Part shown: piece by piece, positions 1-5,100 of the stretch
Layout: each line of letters begins with the position of its first letter
Position numbering within the stretch: the stretch's first letter is position 1
From: Thermoplasmata archaeon
GTDB taxonomy: Archaea; Thermoplasmatota; Thermoplasmata; Thermoplasmatales; Thermoplasmataceae
DNA: 5,122 nucleotides
NCBI GenBank assembly: GCA_021847855.1
Contig: JAJZOT010000151.1
Span: 1-5,122, forward strand
Reading direction: 5' to 3'
Program-made: the position numbers and the translations under genes
The notes under the pieces: model-generated
The model's input: only the letters and a program-made list of their open reading frames with translations
What the model was told of the DNA's origin: nothing
Database searches by the model: none

Positions 1-52
1 GAAACTCTCCTGAACTCAGTGTAAGGCGCCTTCCTCAGTCGCATGTGATGGG

Positions 53-283
53 ATGCCTGCATTATATTTCATGATTTCGGTTCTGCAGTATGAATCAGAG
101 AGAAATCAACTAAATCTTGACAATGTCGCGGAGGCACTGAAATGCAATTCAAGGTCAACTGTCATCTGGAGGTATGATAATGGAGCAATACTTCAAGTGG
201 AGAAATACTCCACTGAAACCAGCACATGGATTGTCCCAGAGGAAGTAATGTTCTGGATTACCAGATACCATATTCCCCCATAG
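53..283 (+). CDS. Possible small winged-HTH/excisionase-like DNA-binding protein (doubtful)
   Basis: The ORF encodes 76 aa, with alternative starts at 53 and 71. Residues about 24-68 follow the general pattern of the MerR/excisionase HTH class: a helix NVAEAL, a turn followed by SRSTV, then a wing-like stretch ending in TWIVPEEVMFWI, much like the usual 'RxTVYR...WRIPxxxLxxWL' layout. I see this by eye only. No convincing Shine-Dalgarno site precedes either start, and the AT-rich stretch 61-69 is too close to position 71 to be its TATA box. The last 91 bp overlap antisense with the 3' end of the better supported gene at 193-657, which weakens the call. It could be a real small regulator convergent with the operon, a truncated remnant, or a chance ORF. 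The bases before it (1-52) show no recognisable gene. Confidence 0.3.
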   Translation: MPALYFMISVLQYESERNQLNLDNVAEALKCNSRSTVIWRYDNGAILQVEKYSTETSTWIVPEEVMFWITRYHIPP

Positions 284-657
284 AGGTTCACAGTTGGGGG
301 GTCCGCAAATGTGGAGTAGGAAGATTTTGCGTTTGCCACATTAGTCAACGAAATCTGGTTGAATACCTTTCCATTCTGAACCAACATCAGCGCGGCAGGA
401 GTATGATTGGAATACGCTGTCAGTGACATTGATTTAATGGTGCTTACGCTGCCCACATTAACTGCGTAATTGCCTGTTTCTCCATTTTTAACCGAGATGT
501 TTTCGTTGAAAATTGTCTTGTACTGGCTGTTCTGACTCCCAGGGTTTTGCGAGTTGGGATAGTTTCCAGTATTTGTACTAGGGTGACTGATCAGTACGTA
601 AGCCAGTAAAACGATCAAAGCTATAGAGATTACAAAAAAAAGTTGTCTCCTGTTCAT
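193..657 (-). CDS. Signal-anchored extracellular beta-rich protein, 154 aa, last gene of ABC operon
   Basis: I do not recognise a named family. Residues 6-24 form one strongly hydrophobic segment after a short basic N-terminus (MNRRQ), so the protein is probably an N-in signal anchor or carries a cleavable signal peptide; no lipobox cysteine is present. Residues 25-46 are an Asn/Gln/Ser/Pro linker. Residues 47-154 alternate polar and hydrophobic positions as in a small beta-sandwich, ending in strands such as GGIWYLVIQNI and IHVLVSVEYF. Sequons N53, N84 and N136 suggest N-glycosylation outside the cell. The ATG follows the permease stop codon with no gap, and a GAGG at 667-670 lies 9 nt upstream, so the gene is translated as part of the operon. 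By position it is a likely accessory or substrate-handling partner of the transporter. Its 3' end overlaps the doubtful ORF on the other strand. Confidence 0.8.
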   Translation of the reverse strand: MNRRQLFFVISIALIVLLAYVLISHPSTNTGNYPNSQNPGSQNSQYKTIFNENISVKNGETGNYAVNVGSVSTIKSMSLTAYSNHTPAALMLVQNGKVFNQISLTNVANAKSSYSTFADPPTVNLYGGIWYLVIQNITSSGTIHVLVSVEYFST

Positions 658-1557
658 CTACATCAGCCTCTTTCTCAGTGTAATTGCAATGTACATCAGT
701 AAAATAAGGGCGAAAAATTCTACTATATAGACTGTAAGATATCCCTGGTAGGAGTTGAACATCGCAGGAACATAAAATCCGTATTGGGAGGTAGAAGTGG
801 TTCCATTATTATTGTTACCCATGCCTATCATCGTAATTCCCAATAATGCCGCAGAAAGATACCGGAAATAGATAGGATTCATCAGAATTATAATTTTATA
901 GAAAATGGGGAAATTAGTATTAAACAGGAGTGCCGAAATAGGCGAGATGTTAACGACGTAGCTGTTGTAGTAAAAGACGCTTACGTTACTTACGAACGCA
1001 AAGAAAGCGATGGCCGCTATAACAGCCGTTACCCTCTTAGAAAACATTGACGAAATAGTCAATCCCTGCATCGCAATCATCGCAGAAATAGGTGTGTATG
1101 CAATAAATGTCTCTGCGAATGGCATAAGATAGGAAAATTCAAAGGGCACGTGACTTGTAAAAAGATACAGCGAGAATATCACAAACGATATAAGAAGCCC
1201 TATTGTGGAATATACAATCATCCAGACGTATTTTGCTAGAATTAAAGGTAGAACGGGCAGTTTGAGCGATCTGGATATTTTCAATATCCCGTTTTCCCTG
1301 TCCTCGGCAATCAACAGTGCAGAAAGGATGAGGATTATCTGGTAAATACCCGTTTTATAAGCCCAGTCAAAAAATATGTAAGCATATACAGAATCAGGTA
1401 AAAAACCTATTCCTGCAAAACTAGTTGCTCCGCTATAGAAGTAGTAAATGCCTAACACCGCAAAAGCCAATAGCCCAAGCAACCATAGAAATCCTCTCCG
1501 GAATGCTATCAGGTTCCGGTTGAATTCCATTAGGAATTCGTTCATCTTAAGCCCCAT
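658..1557 (-). CDS. ABC-2 type transporter permease, about 6 TM segments
   Basis: This 299-aa integral membrane protein has hydrophobic segments at roughly 24-42, 70-84, 107-133, 151-171, 177-197 and 273-293, with a further apolar stretch at about 207-243. After the second segment comes AEDRENGILKISRSLKLP, which matches the cytoplasmic 'E..eGTL..ll..P' coupling region of ABC-2/NosY-like permeases that export polypeptides, lipids or drugs. The likely last external loop (about 245-272) is rich in Asn, Gly and Thr. I chose ATG 1557 because GAGGG at 1564-1568 sits 6 nt upstream; a TTG at 1560 and an ATG at 1545 are alternatives. The gene overlaps the ATPase gene by 11 bp, which indicates translational coupling and a shared complex, probably a homodimer of permeases with two ATPases. 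The substrate cannot be read from the sequence. Confidence 0.9.
   Translation of the reverse strand: MGLKMNEFLMEFNRNLIAFRRGFLWLLGLLAFAVLGIYYFYSGATSFAGIGFLPDSVYAYIFFDWAYKTGIYQIILILSALLIAEDRENGILKISRSLKLPVLPLILAKYVWMIVYSTIGLLISFVIFSLYLFTSHVPFEFSYLMPFAETFIAYTPISAMIAMQGLTISSMFSKRVTAVIAAIAFFAFVSNVSVFYYNSYVVNISPISALLFNTNFPIFYKIIILMNPIYFRYLSAALLGITMIGMGNNNNGTTSTSQYGFYVPAMFNSYQGYLTVYIVEFFALILLMYIAITLRKRLM
667..670 (-). promoter_or_regulatory. Shine-Dalgarno site for the 154-aa protein
   Basis: GAGG lies 9 nt upstream of ATG 657, inside the last codons of the permease gene. It supports independent reinitiation on the operon mRNA and fixes the start at 657. Confidence 0.6.
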
Positions 1558-2410
1558 CAAGTACCCTCATGTATTCCGATTCAAGTTTCTGTTCGCTAAA
1601 CCCTATGATCTTTATGCCATCAGCAATCAATGTGTTAATTATCTCCCATGGTTTGAAACCTTGATGGGATTCAAAATCCAGGCTGCTCCCGTTCACACCA
1701 ATCACTTTGCATTCGAGTTTGACCAAGCTCTCTTCTGCAGTTGATAGTTTTCCTTCAACCGTAAGCGTGAAGCGGTTTCTGTTATTCATTTTGAACTCTC
1801 CAATCAGTCTTCCATAGTTCATGAAGAAAACTGTATCGGCAACCTCGGCTACCCTATACAGATCATGTGAACTGACGAGAAACGTCATACCCTGAGACTT
1901 TAAACTGTTGATAATCTGTACAAGTTCAGAAGACACCATGGGATCGAGGCCATCAAAAGGCTCGTCCATCAGAATTATCTTTGCGCCGACAGATAGGGCG
2001 CGGGCAATGTCCAGCTTCCTTTTCATGCCTTTGGAGAACGTACTCGCAAGCTGATTCTTCGGCACTAAATTTAAGTCCTTCAATATTTCAGAGATTTTGC
2101 CTGGGTCCCTGTCCCCTACAGTCATTGAAAAATATTCGACATTCTCGGTGGCATCCATCAGTGGAAAGAACGTCGAGAATTCCGGGCAAAGGCCAACCCT
2201 TCCATTCACCGAGTAGGTTCCGCCATGCCTTGGCATAGTGCCGCCAAGAATTGAGAGCAGGGTGGTCTTTCCTGCACCATTCTGCCCTACCAGCGCTGCA
2301 CATTCCCCTCTAGGAACAGAAAAATTCACGTTGCTAAGTGCATGGATCTTCTTCCTGATCCCGTAGGTCTTGCTGAGGGAACGCGCAGATATTTCACCGG
2401 AATATTCCAT
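1547..2410 (-). CDS. ABC transporter ATP-binding protein (ABC-2/CcmA-like exporter ATPase)
   Basis: This 287-aa nucleotide-binding subunit should power the adjacent permease. Counting from ATG 2410, Walker A is GQNGAGKTT at about 42-50. The Q-loop reads CPEFSTFFPLMDATENV with Glu (77) in place of Gln. The signature is FSKGMKRKLDIARAL (about 125-139), Walker B ILMDEP (about 146-151), the D-loop GLDP, and the switch His lies in VSSHD (about 179-183). The FSKGM signature and PE-type Q-loop are typical of ABC-2 exporter ATPases. A C-terminal extension of about 75 residues (from about 212) looks like the small alpha/beta tail of this group. I prefer ATG 2410 to 2437 or 2419 because GGAGG at 2420-2424 is 9 nt upstream of it. 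This start leaves a 17-bp overlap with the preceding gene; the downstream permease gene overlaps by 11 bp. Confidence 0.95.
   Translation of the reverse strand: MEYSGEISARSLSKTYGIRKKIHALSNVNFSVPRGECAALVGQNGAGKTTLLSILGGTMPRHGGTYSVNGRVGLCPEFSTFFPLMDATENVEYFSMTVGDRDPGKISEILKDLNLVPKNQLASTFSKGMKRKLDIARALSVGAKIILMDEPFDGLDPMVSSELVQIINSLKSQGMTFLVSSHDLYRVAEVADTVFFMNYGRLIGEFKMNNRNRFTLTVEGKLSTAEESLVKLECKVIGVNGSSLDFESHQGFKPWEIINTLIADGIKIIGFSEQKLESEYMRVLDGA
1564..1568 (-). promoter_or_regulatory. Shine-Dalgarno site for the permease
   Basis: GAGGG lies 6 nt upstream of ATG 1557, within the end of the ATPase gene. It favours 1557 over the TTG at 1560 and the ATG at 1545. Confidence 0.6.
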
Positions 2411-3179
2411 AGAGCACATCCTCCGTGATTGTACCAAATTTGGTCTTCAGGTAGTACACTGTGAAATACTGGATATTCGCTCGTGAACTCTTATAGGAAA
2501 ATGAAAAATTCTCAGGTACTGTGACATTTGTGCTGAAGTTGAAATAGAAGAGCTGGCCGCTAGAAGTGTTCTTTTCCTCTGTAGACACTGTGAGAAAAGC
2601 TGAAAGATAATCCGGAGAGCTCAAAGAGGAACTTATATTGAAAAAAGCGTCTGTGTTATTATGCGACATCGAAACATTAATTCCCAGGACTGAAATGTAC
2701 TGCTCCCGAAATACAAATGAAATGTTTCCAACATAATCTGGAACATTTGGAGTGTATGCACCAACAGACAGTTCATACCTGCCGCTCGGTACTAGCCAGT
2801 TCTCCATCTGGCGAGCATTGAGATAGCCCTCAGTGACATTCCAGTATACCACCTCATGGGGATCCTGCTCTGTCAAATTATAACGTATTATTGCTGCGGT
2901 GCCCCCAAGTTTACCATTTCCCAGTACAGGAACAAGCTGCAATCCGTTATCATACGTCGTACCATCGATAGTGTAAGGACCGCCAACAGTGGTCGCGTTG
3001 ATATAGATAGGCAGCACGGCACCCTGTTTCACGCTGTCTTTACCCGGTGTAACAACAACTATAATTTGATTAGGTTTAGGGGGTTGGTTCAGAACCGTCC
3101 ATGTATACGTGCCAAAGATCGCAACAAAGGCTATTAAAATCGAAAGGGCTAAAATCCTTTTCTTCCCGTTTACCCTCAT
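2394..3179 (-). CDS. Signal-anchored, sequon-rich extracellular beta protein, 261 aa, first gene of ABC operon
   Basis: I do not recognise a named family. A basic N-terminus (MRVNGKKR) and a hydrophobic segment at about 8-30 indicate a signal anchor or signal peptide with the rest outside the membrane; there is no lipobox. The external part is predicted all-beta, with strands such as IIVVVTPG (39-46), YELSVGAYT (135-143), ISFVFREQYISVL (153-165) and IQYFTVYYL (236-244), suggesting one or two Ig-like or jelly-roll domains. It carries 11 N-X-S/T sequons (N61, 101, 114, 152, 168, 174, 181, 204, 214, 218, 224), unusually dense. No close Shine-Dalgarno precedes ATG 3179, but a T-rich TATA-like element is centred about 26 nt upstream, which fits a leaderless first gene. 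Its 3' end overlaps the ATPase gene, so it is probably an external partner of the transporter, perhaps in substrate reception or immunity. Confidence 0.85.
   Translation of the reverse strand: MRVNGKKRILALSILIAFVAIFGTYTWTVLNQPPKPNQIIVVVTPGKDSVKQGAVLPIYINATTVGGPYTIDGTTYDNGLQLVPVLGNGKLGGTAAIIRYNLTEQDPHEVVYWNVTEGYLNARQMENWLVPSGRYELSVGAYTPNVPDYVGNISFVFREQYISVLGINVSMSHNNTDAFFNISSSLSSPDYLSAFLTVSTEEKNTSSGQLFYFNFSTNVTVPENFSFSYKSSRANIQYFTVYYLKTKFGTITEDVLYGIFR
2420..2424 (-). promoter_or_regulatory. Shine-Dalgarno site for the ABC ATPase
   Basis: GGAGG lies 9 nt before ATG 2410 and abuts the in-frame ATG at 2419, which is therefore too close to use it. This decides the start of the ATPase and removes nine residues from the longest open frame. 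Confidence 0.75.
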
Positions 3180-3197
3180 CGTTTTCCCCTATTCACC

Positions 3198-3237
3198 AAA
3201 AAAATAAAAATTATTCCGAGCCGATTTCAAACGGCTC
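3198..3237 (-). terminator. Hairpin plus T-tract terminator after the 302-aa gene
   Basis: On the minus strand GAGCCG (3237-3232) and CGGCTC (3223-3218) form a perfect 6-bp GC-rich stem around an 8-nt loop. A few bases later comes a run of twelve T interrupted by one A (3210-3198). The stem starts inside the TGA stop of the 302-aa gene. The layout is that of a bacterial-type intrinsic terminator; in archaea the T-tract alone can stop the polymerase. It should end or attenuate transcription between the 302-aa gene and the ABC operon. Confidence 0.6.
3199..3215 (-). promoter_or_regulatory. Probable TATA box of the ABC operon
   Basis: The minus strand reads AATAATTTTTATTTTTTT, centred about 26 nt upstream of ATG 3179. 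This is the expected box A distance for a leaderless transcript starting at or next to the ATG. It is T-rich rather than a consensus TTTATA, so it may be weak. It shares its bases with the T-tract of the upstream terminator. Confidence 0.45.
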
Positions 3238-4144
3238 AGTTGAGATATGGTGTTGTAAATCCATCGTTCGTGTAACAAATATCAAAAGTCGGTACATTAC
3301 TCCACTTCCAAAAATCCCATGTAAAGTATACAAACTGCCCCCAATCTCTTATCCACACGTGATTATAATTGTTCGCCATTGCATAAATAGAGGCACTTTC
3401 TTCGCTGGTTGCAGAATAGGGGGTGGAATAAAGCCCCTGGTTATCTGAAAAGTACCAACTGTCATTAGTACTCGTCTGAGAAACAGGCTCTAGTACGAAT
3501 GCGCTTTCCGTCCATGAGTATGTTATGCTATAGCTCACAGACAGGCTGCCTCCTACGGTGGTGGCCCCCTCAGTCGTCGCTACATTGCCTCCAATAGTTA
3601 CGCCTGTGGTTACAGATACCGTGGTACTTTGCCCCCATGATATGTAGTTGTTTGGCTGATCATCTGGCAGAAAACCGTTTTGATTAAAATACCAACTGCT
3701 AGGAGGGTTGGAAGAACTAGATGCGTTTGCCGAATAAGATGGATCCTCAATACTGCTCGTCACTGACCAAGAATCCGTCCCACTTGTCGCCCCAATTCCT
3801 CCCGCTATCTCCCATTGTGAATTTGGATCAGCTGTTATCTGTTGAACAGACAAATAAGTCAAGCCCTGCGAAGTGGAGTTGTAAAAACAATACACCGTCA
3901 CATAGACAGTATTTCCAGAGGCTTCTGTTGCCTGGAACGATTCACTGGCAATCAACTGTGTGCTTGATGTAGACATTGAAGCTGCAGTGTTGAAGGACGA
4001 GCTGGCTGTGCCTATTTGCGTCGTAAAAGGTAACATATAAGTCAGCCCAAGAACGTTATCACGAATATGCTTAGTAAAATAAGTACCGGTCTGTTCACTT
4101 TTGTAAAATCTTTGGTTATACTTAAAGGTTCTTCCCACTTTCAT
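3236..4144 (-). CDS. Ser/Thr-rich, probably exported protein with beta-hairpin-like segment, 302 aa
   Basis: No named family is recognised. The first 45 residues are basic and only weakly hydrophobic (about 31-48, with VLGLTYMLPF), so they are not a classical signal peptide; they could be a leader for a dedicated exporter. From residue 46 on, the protein is extremely rich in Ser, Thr, Asn, Tyr and Trp and poor in Lys, as in extracellular proteins of acidophiles. Residues about 172-212 alternate polar and apolar around Gly/Thr turns (TTVSVTTGVTIGG, then GGSLSVSYSITYSWTE), like an amphipathic beta-hairpin. The motif SWYF recurs at 150-153 and 229-232. Two cysteines, C86 and C290, could form a disulfide. 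Sequons occur at N89, N140 and N227. The tail is aromatic (FVYFTWDFWKW). The start is supported by a TATA box centred 27 nt upstream (leaderless). It lies directly upstream of the ABC operon and is a candidate substrate. Confidence 0.8.
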   Translation of the reverse strand: MKVGRTFKYNQRFYKSEQTGTYFTKHIRDNVLGLTYMLPFTTQIGTASSSFNTAASMSTSSTQLIASESFQATEASGNTVYVTVYCFYNSTSQGLTYLSVQQITADPNSQWEIAGGIGATSGTDSWSVTSSIEDPSYSANASSSSNPPSSWYFNQNGFLPDDQPNNYISWGQSTTVSVTTGVTIGGNVATTEGATTVGGSLSVSYSITYSWTESAFVLEPVSQTSTNDSWYFSDNQGLYSTPYSATSEESASIYAMANNYNHVWIRDWGQFVYFTWDFWKWSNVPTFDICYTNDGFTTPYLN

Positions 4145-4165
4145 GCGGGTAATTTTATCTAATGA

Positions 4166-4177
4166 TTATATATATTA
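4166..4177 (-). promoter_or_regulatory. TATA box of the 302-aa secreted protein gene
   Basis: A strong alternating AT element (AATATATATAAT on the minus strand) is centred 27 nt before ATG 4144, and no Shine-Dalgarno precedes the ATG. Spacing and composition fit an archaeal box A driving a leaderless mRNA. It is only a few bases from the start of the ISL3 remnant at 4182, so the DNA upstream of this promoter has been replaced by mobile-element sequence. Confidence 0.65.
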
Positions 4178-4181
4178 TTTA

Positions 4182-4304
4182 ATGGACGAATGCCAGTTAT
4201 ATTCAACATTGCTCGAACATAAATCACCCTGGGAGGTTGAGAGGGTCTCCCTCGCTTCTGTGAAAAAGACCGTTGAGATATATATCGCGCACTGGAAGGG
4301 ATCT
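4182..4304 (+). pseudogene. N-terminal fragment of an ISL3-type transposase
   Basis: An open frame of 41 codons, ended by TGA at 4305-4307, reads MDECQLYSTLLEHKSPWEV and continues through ERVSL to VEIYIAHWKG. The order 'LY..LL....PW.VerV......v.i.v.H..g' is the hallmark start of ISL3 family (IS204/IS1001/IS1165) transposases, just before their CxxC zinc finger. The zinc finger and the whole DDE domain are missing: the frame stops where the sequence becomes IS256-like. The full family protein is about ten times longer, so this is a nonfunctional remnant. The family call is from memory of the N-terminal motif. Confidence 0.6.
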
Positions 4305-4305
4305 T

Positions 4306-4774
4306 GACTGTATTGAATTCATGACATTCATTCATGGCTCTCCGCCAAGGATATCCTGCCCAGAACTATGAGAAACAGTACAAGGATCGTAATGAGATCG
4401 ATTCCGATCTGAAGGTAATATTCCTGTTCCGGTCAAGGGAAGATGCCATTGATCAGTTCACTGAGTTCAAGAATAAATGGTCCGCCAAATACCAGAAGCC
4501 AGTATACAATATGGAGAGGAATCTGGGAATATTGCTGAAGTACTATGATTATCCTGAGCCAATAAGGAGATCCATACATCCAACCAACATCTTAGAATGC
4601 ATGAACAAGGAAATACGGATGAGAATCAAGATCATTGATTCCCTGCCATCGGAGAGTGCGATGAAGGTCATCTATCTCAGGGTGGCTGAGATGAATGAAC
4701 GATATCAGGGAAATGTTTCAGGAGAGGTACCCTCCATAATTACACAACATTTGGGACGCTATGAGAAGTTCTGA
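4306..4774 (+). pseudogene. C-terminal fragment of an IS256/mutator-type transposase
   Basis: An open frame from ATG 4334 encodes 146 aa. It matches the last third of IS256-type DDE transposases: KDRNEIDSDLKVIF, then an F.NKWSAKYQKP segment, YYDYPEPIRRSI, and HPTNILECMNKEIRMR, which corresponds to the family's 'R.TTNaIEs.Nr..R' motif and contains the presumed catalytic Glu (88), then LPSESAMKVIYLR. Intact members have about 390-400 aa, so the N-terminal DNA-binding region and both catalytic Asp residues are gone. Just before ATG 4334, codons in another frame (from 4306: DLDCIEFMT) resemble the usual Cys-x-x-His-x-x-Arg-Asn region preceding this part, so a frameshift or small deletion near 4325 is likely. 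The fragment cannot transpose. It probably ends at the natural stop of the family. Confidence 0.85.
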
Positions 4775-4997
4775 TGGAGATAAGATGTAAACTAATACTC
4801 TTCTACGATGGATTTCAAAATTCGACTTATAAATTAATGAAAGATACAATTCTGTTAGTATTCCATGATATGGAAAAGTACCTTTATTTGTATTCAACTA
4901 AAAATATATTCCAAAAATGATCCAAAACCATGCTACCAGTATAAATAGGAATGGTAAAAATTACAAGGAGTAAATTTAACCTATACCGTATTGGGAA
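4775..4997. other. AT-rich intergenic region without a gene
   Basis: This 223-bp stretch has no credible ORF: the longest local reading frames are about 15 codons or run through the tRNA gene. It holds a short palindrome (4861-4875) and a TATA-like TATAAATAG at 4940-4948 on the plus strand that has no gene at the right distance. On the minus strand, T-rich stretches after the tRNA gene (for example 4956-4960) could end its transcript. Part of it may be the non-coding end of the IS256 remnant. Confidence 0.5.
4861..4875. repeat. Short palindrome TTCCAT-GAT-ATGGAA
   Basis: This is a perfect 6-bp inverted repeat around a 3-bp centre in AT-rich intergenic DNA. It could be a protein-binding site or chance; nothing nearby makes a regulatory role clear. 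Confidence 0.35.
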
Positions 4998-5071
4998 CGG
5001 GCTTGCCGGGATTCGAACCCGGGTAATAGGCTCCGAAGGCCAACAGGATGTCCTGGCTACCTCACAAGCCC
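4998..5071 (-). tRNA. tRNA-Arg (anticodon TCG)
   Basis: This 74-nt cloverleaf has acceptor stem GGGCTTG/CAAGCCC (7 of 7 pairs), T arm CCGGG-TTCGAAT-CCCGG (perfect), and an anticodon stem with loop CTTCGGA, giving anticodon TCG at 5036-5034, which reads CGA and probably other CGN codons. A20, C35 and discriminator G73 are present and agree with arginine identity. The D stem has three good pairs plus a T-T opposition at 13-22, and the anticodon stem has one T-T mismatch at 28-42. The variable loop is 4 nt. CCA is not encoded and there is no intron. The two mismatches leave a small chance of a decayed copy, but the invariant bases are intact. Its 3' end faces the transposon remnants and the exported-protein cassette. 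Confidence 0.88.
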
Positions 5072-5090
5072 AAATGGAGAATGCGCTTTT

Positions 5091-5100
5091 GGATATTAAC
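5091..5100 (-). promoter_or_regulatory. TATA box of the tRNA-Arg gene
   Basis: The minus strand reads GTTAATATCC, centred about 25 nt upstream of the tRNA 5' end at 5071. This is the normal box A spacing for an archaeal tRNA promoter with the transcript starting at or just before the mature 5' end. Confidence 0.5.

Larger units (their letters stand above)
4182..4774 (+). mobile_element. Fused remnants of two different insertion sequences
   Basis: The head of an ISL3-type transposase gene and the tail of an IS256-type transposase gene lie in the same orientation and meet at about 4305. I see no terminal inverted repeats or target duplications at either edge. The likely history is insertion of one element into or beside the other, followed by deletion across the junction. 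The block sits directly behind the promoter of the 302-aa protein gene. Confidence 0.6.

Noticed and set aside
1..24. Possible C-terminal tail of an upstream plus-strand gene (frame 1, ETLLNSV then TAA)
   Set aside because: Only seven codons are visible and nothing identifies a protein; any open frame at a window edge looks like this.
1..62. Minus-strand frame open at the window edge (ATG at 62 or 44)
   Set aside because: About 15-20 residues, no recognisable motif, no Shine-Dalgarno, and the AT-rich stretch 61-69 is not at box A distance from either ATG.
1448..1744. Plus-strand 98-codon open frame
   Set aside because: Fully antisense to the ABC permease and ATPase genes, which have clear family motifs and their own Shine-Dalgarno sites.
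2146..2184. Glu in place of the Q-loop Gln in the ATPase as a sign of inactivity
   Set aside because: A Pro-Glu Q-loop is common in ABC-2 exporter ATPases and all other catalytic motifs are intact.
2856..3448. Two overlapping plus-strand open frames of 93 and 115 codons
   Set aside because: They are antisense to the 261-aa and 302-aa genes and show no domain or promoter; composition looks like antisense translation.
3721..3972. Plus-strand 83-codon open frame
   Set aside because: Antisense shadow of the Ser/Thr-rich gene; no motif.
4161..4181. TATATA stretch as promoter for the ISL3 fragment
   Set aside because: It lies only 5-16 nt before ATG 4182, too close for box A in that direction, but at the correct distance for the opposite gene.
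4940..4948. TATA-like TATAAATAG as promoter of a gene or ncRNA
   Set aside because: No start codon with a useful frame or structured RNA lies 20-40 nt downstream on either strand; chance is likely in such AT-rich DNA.
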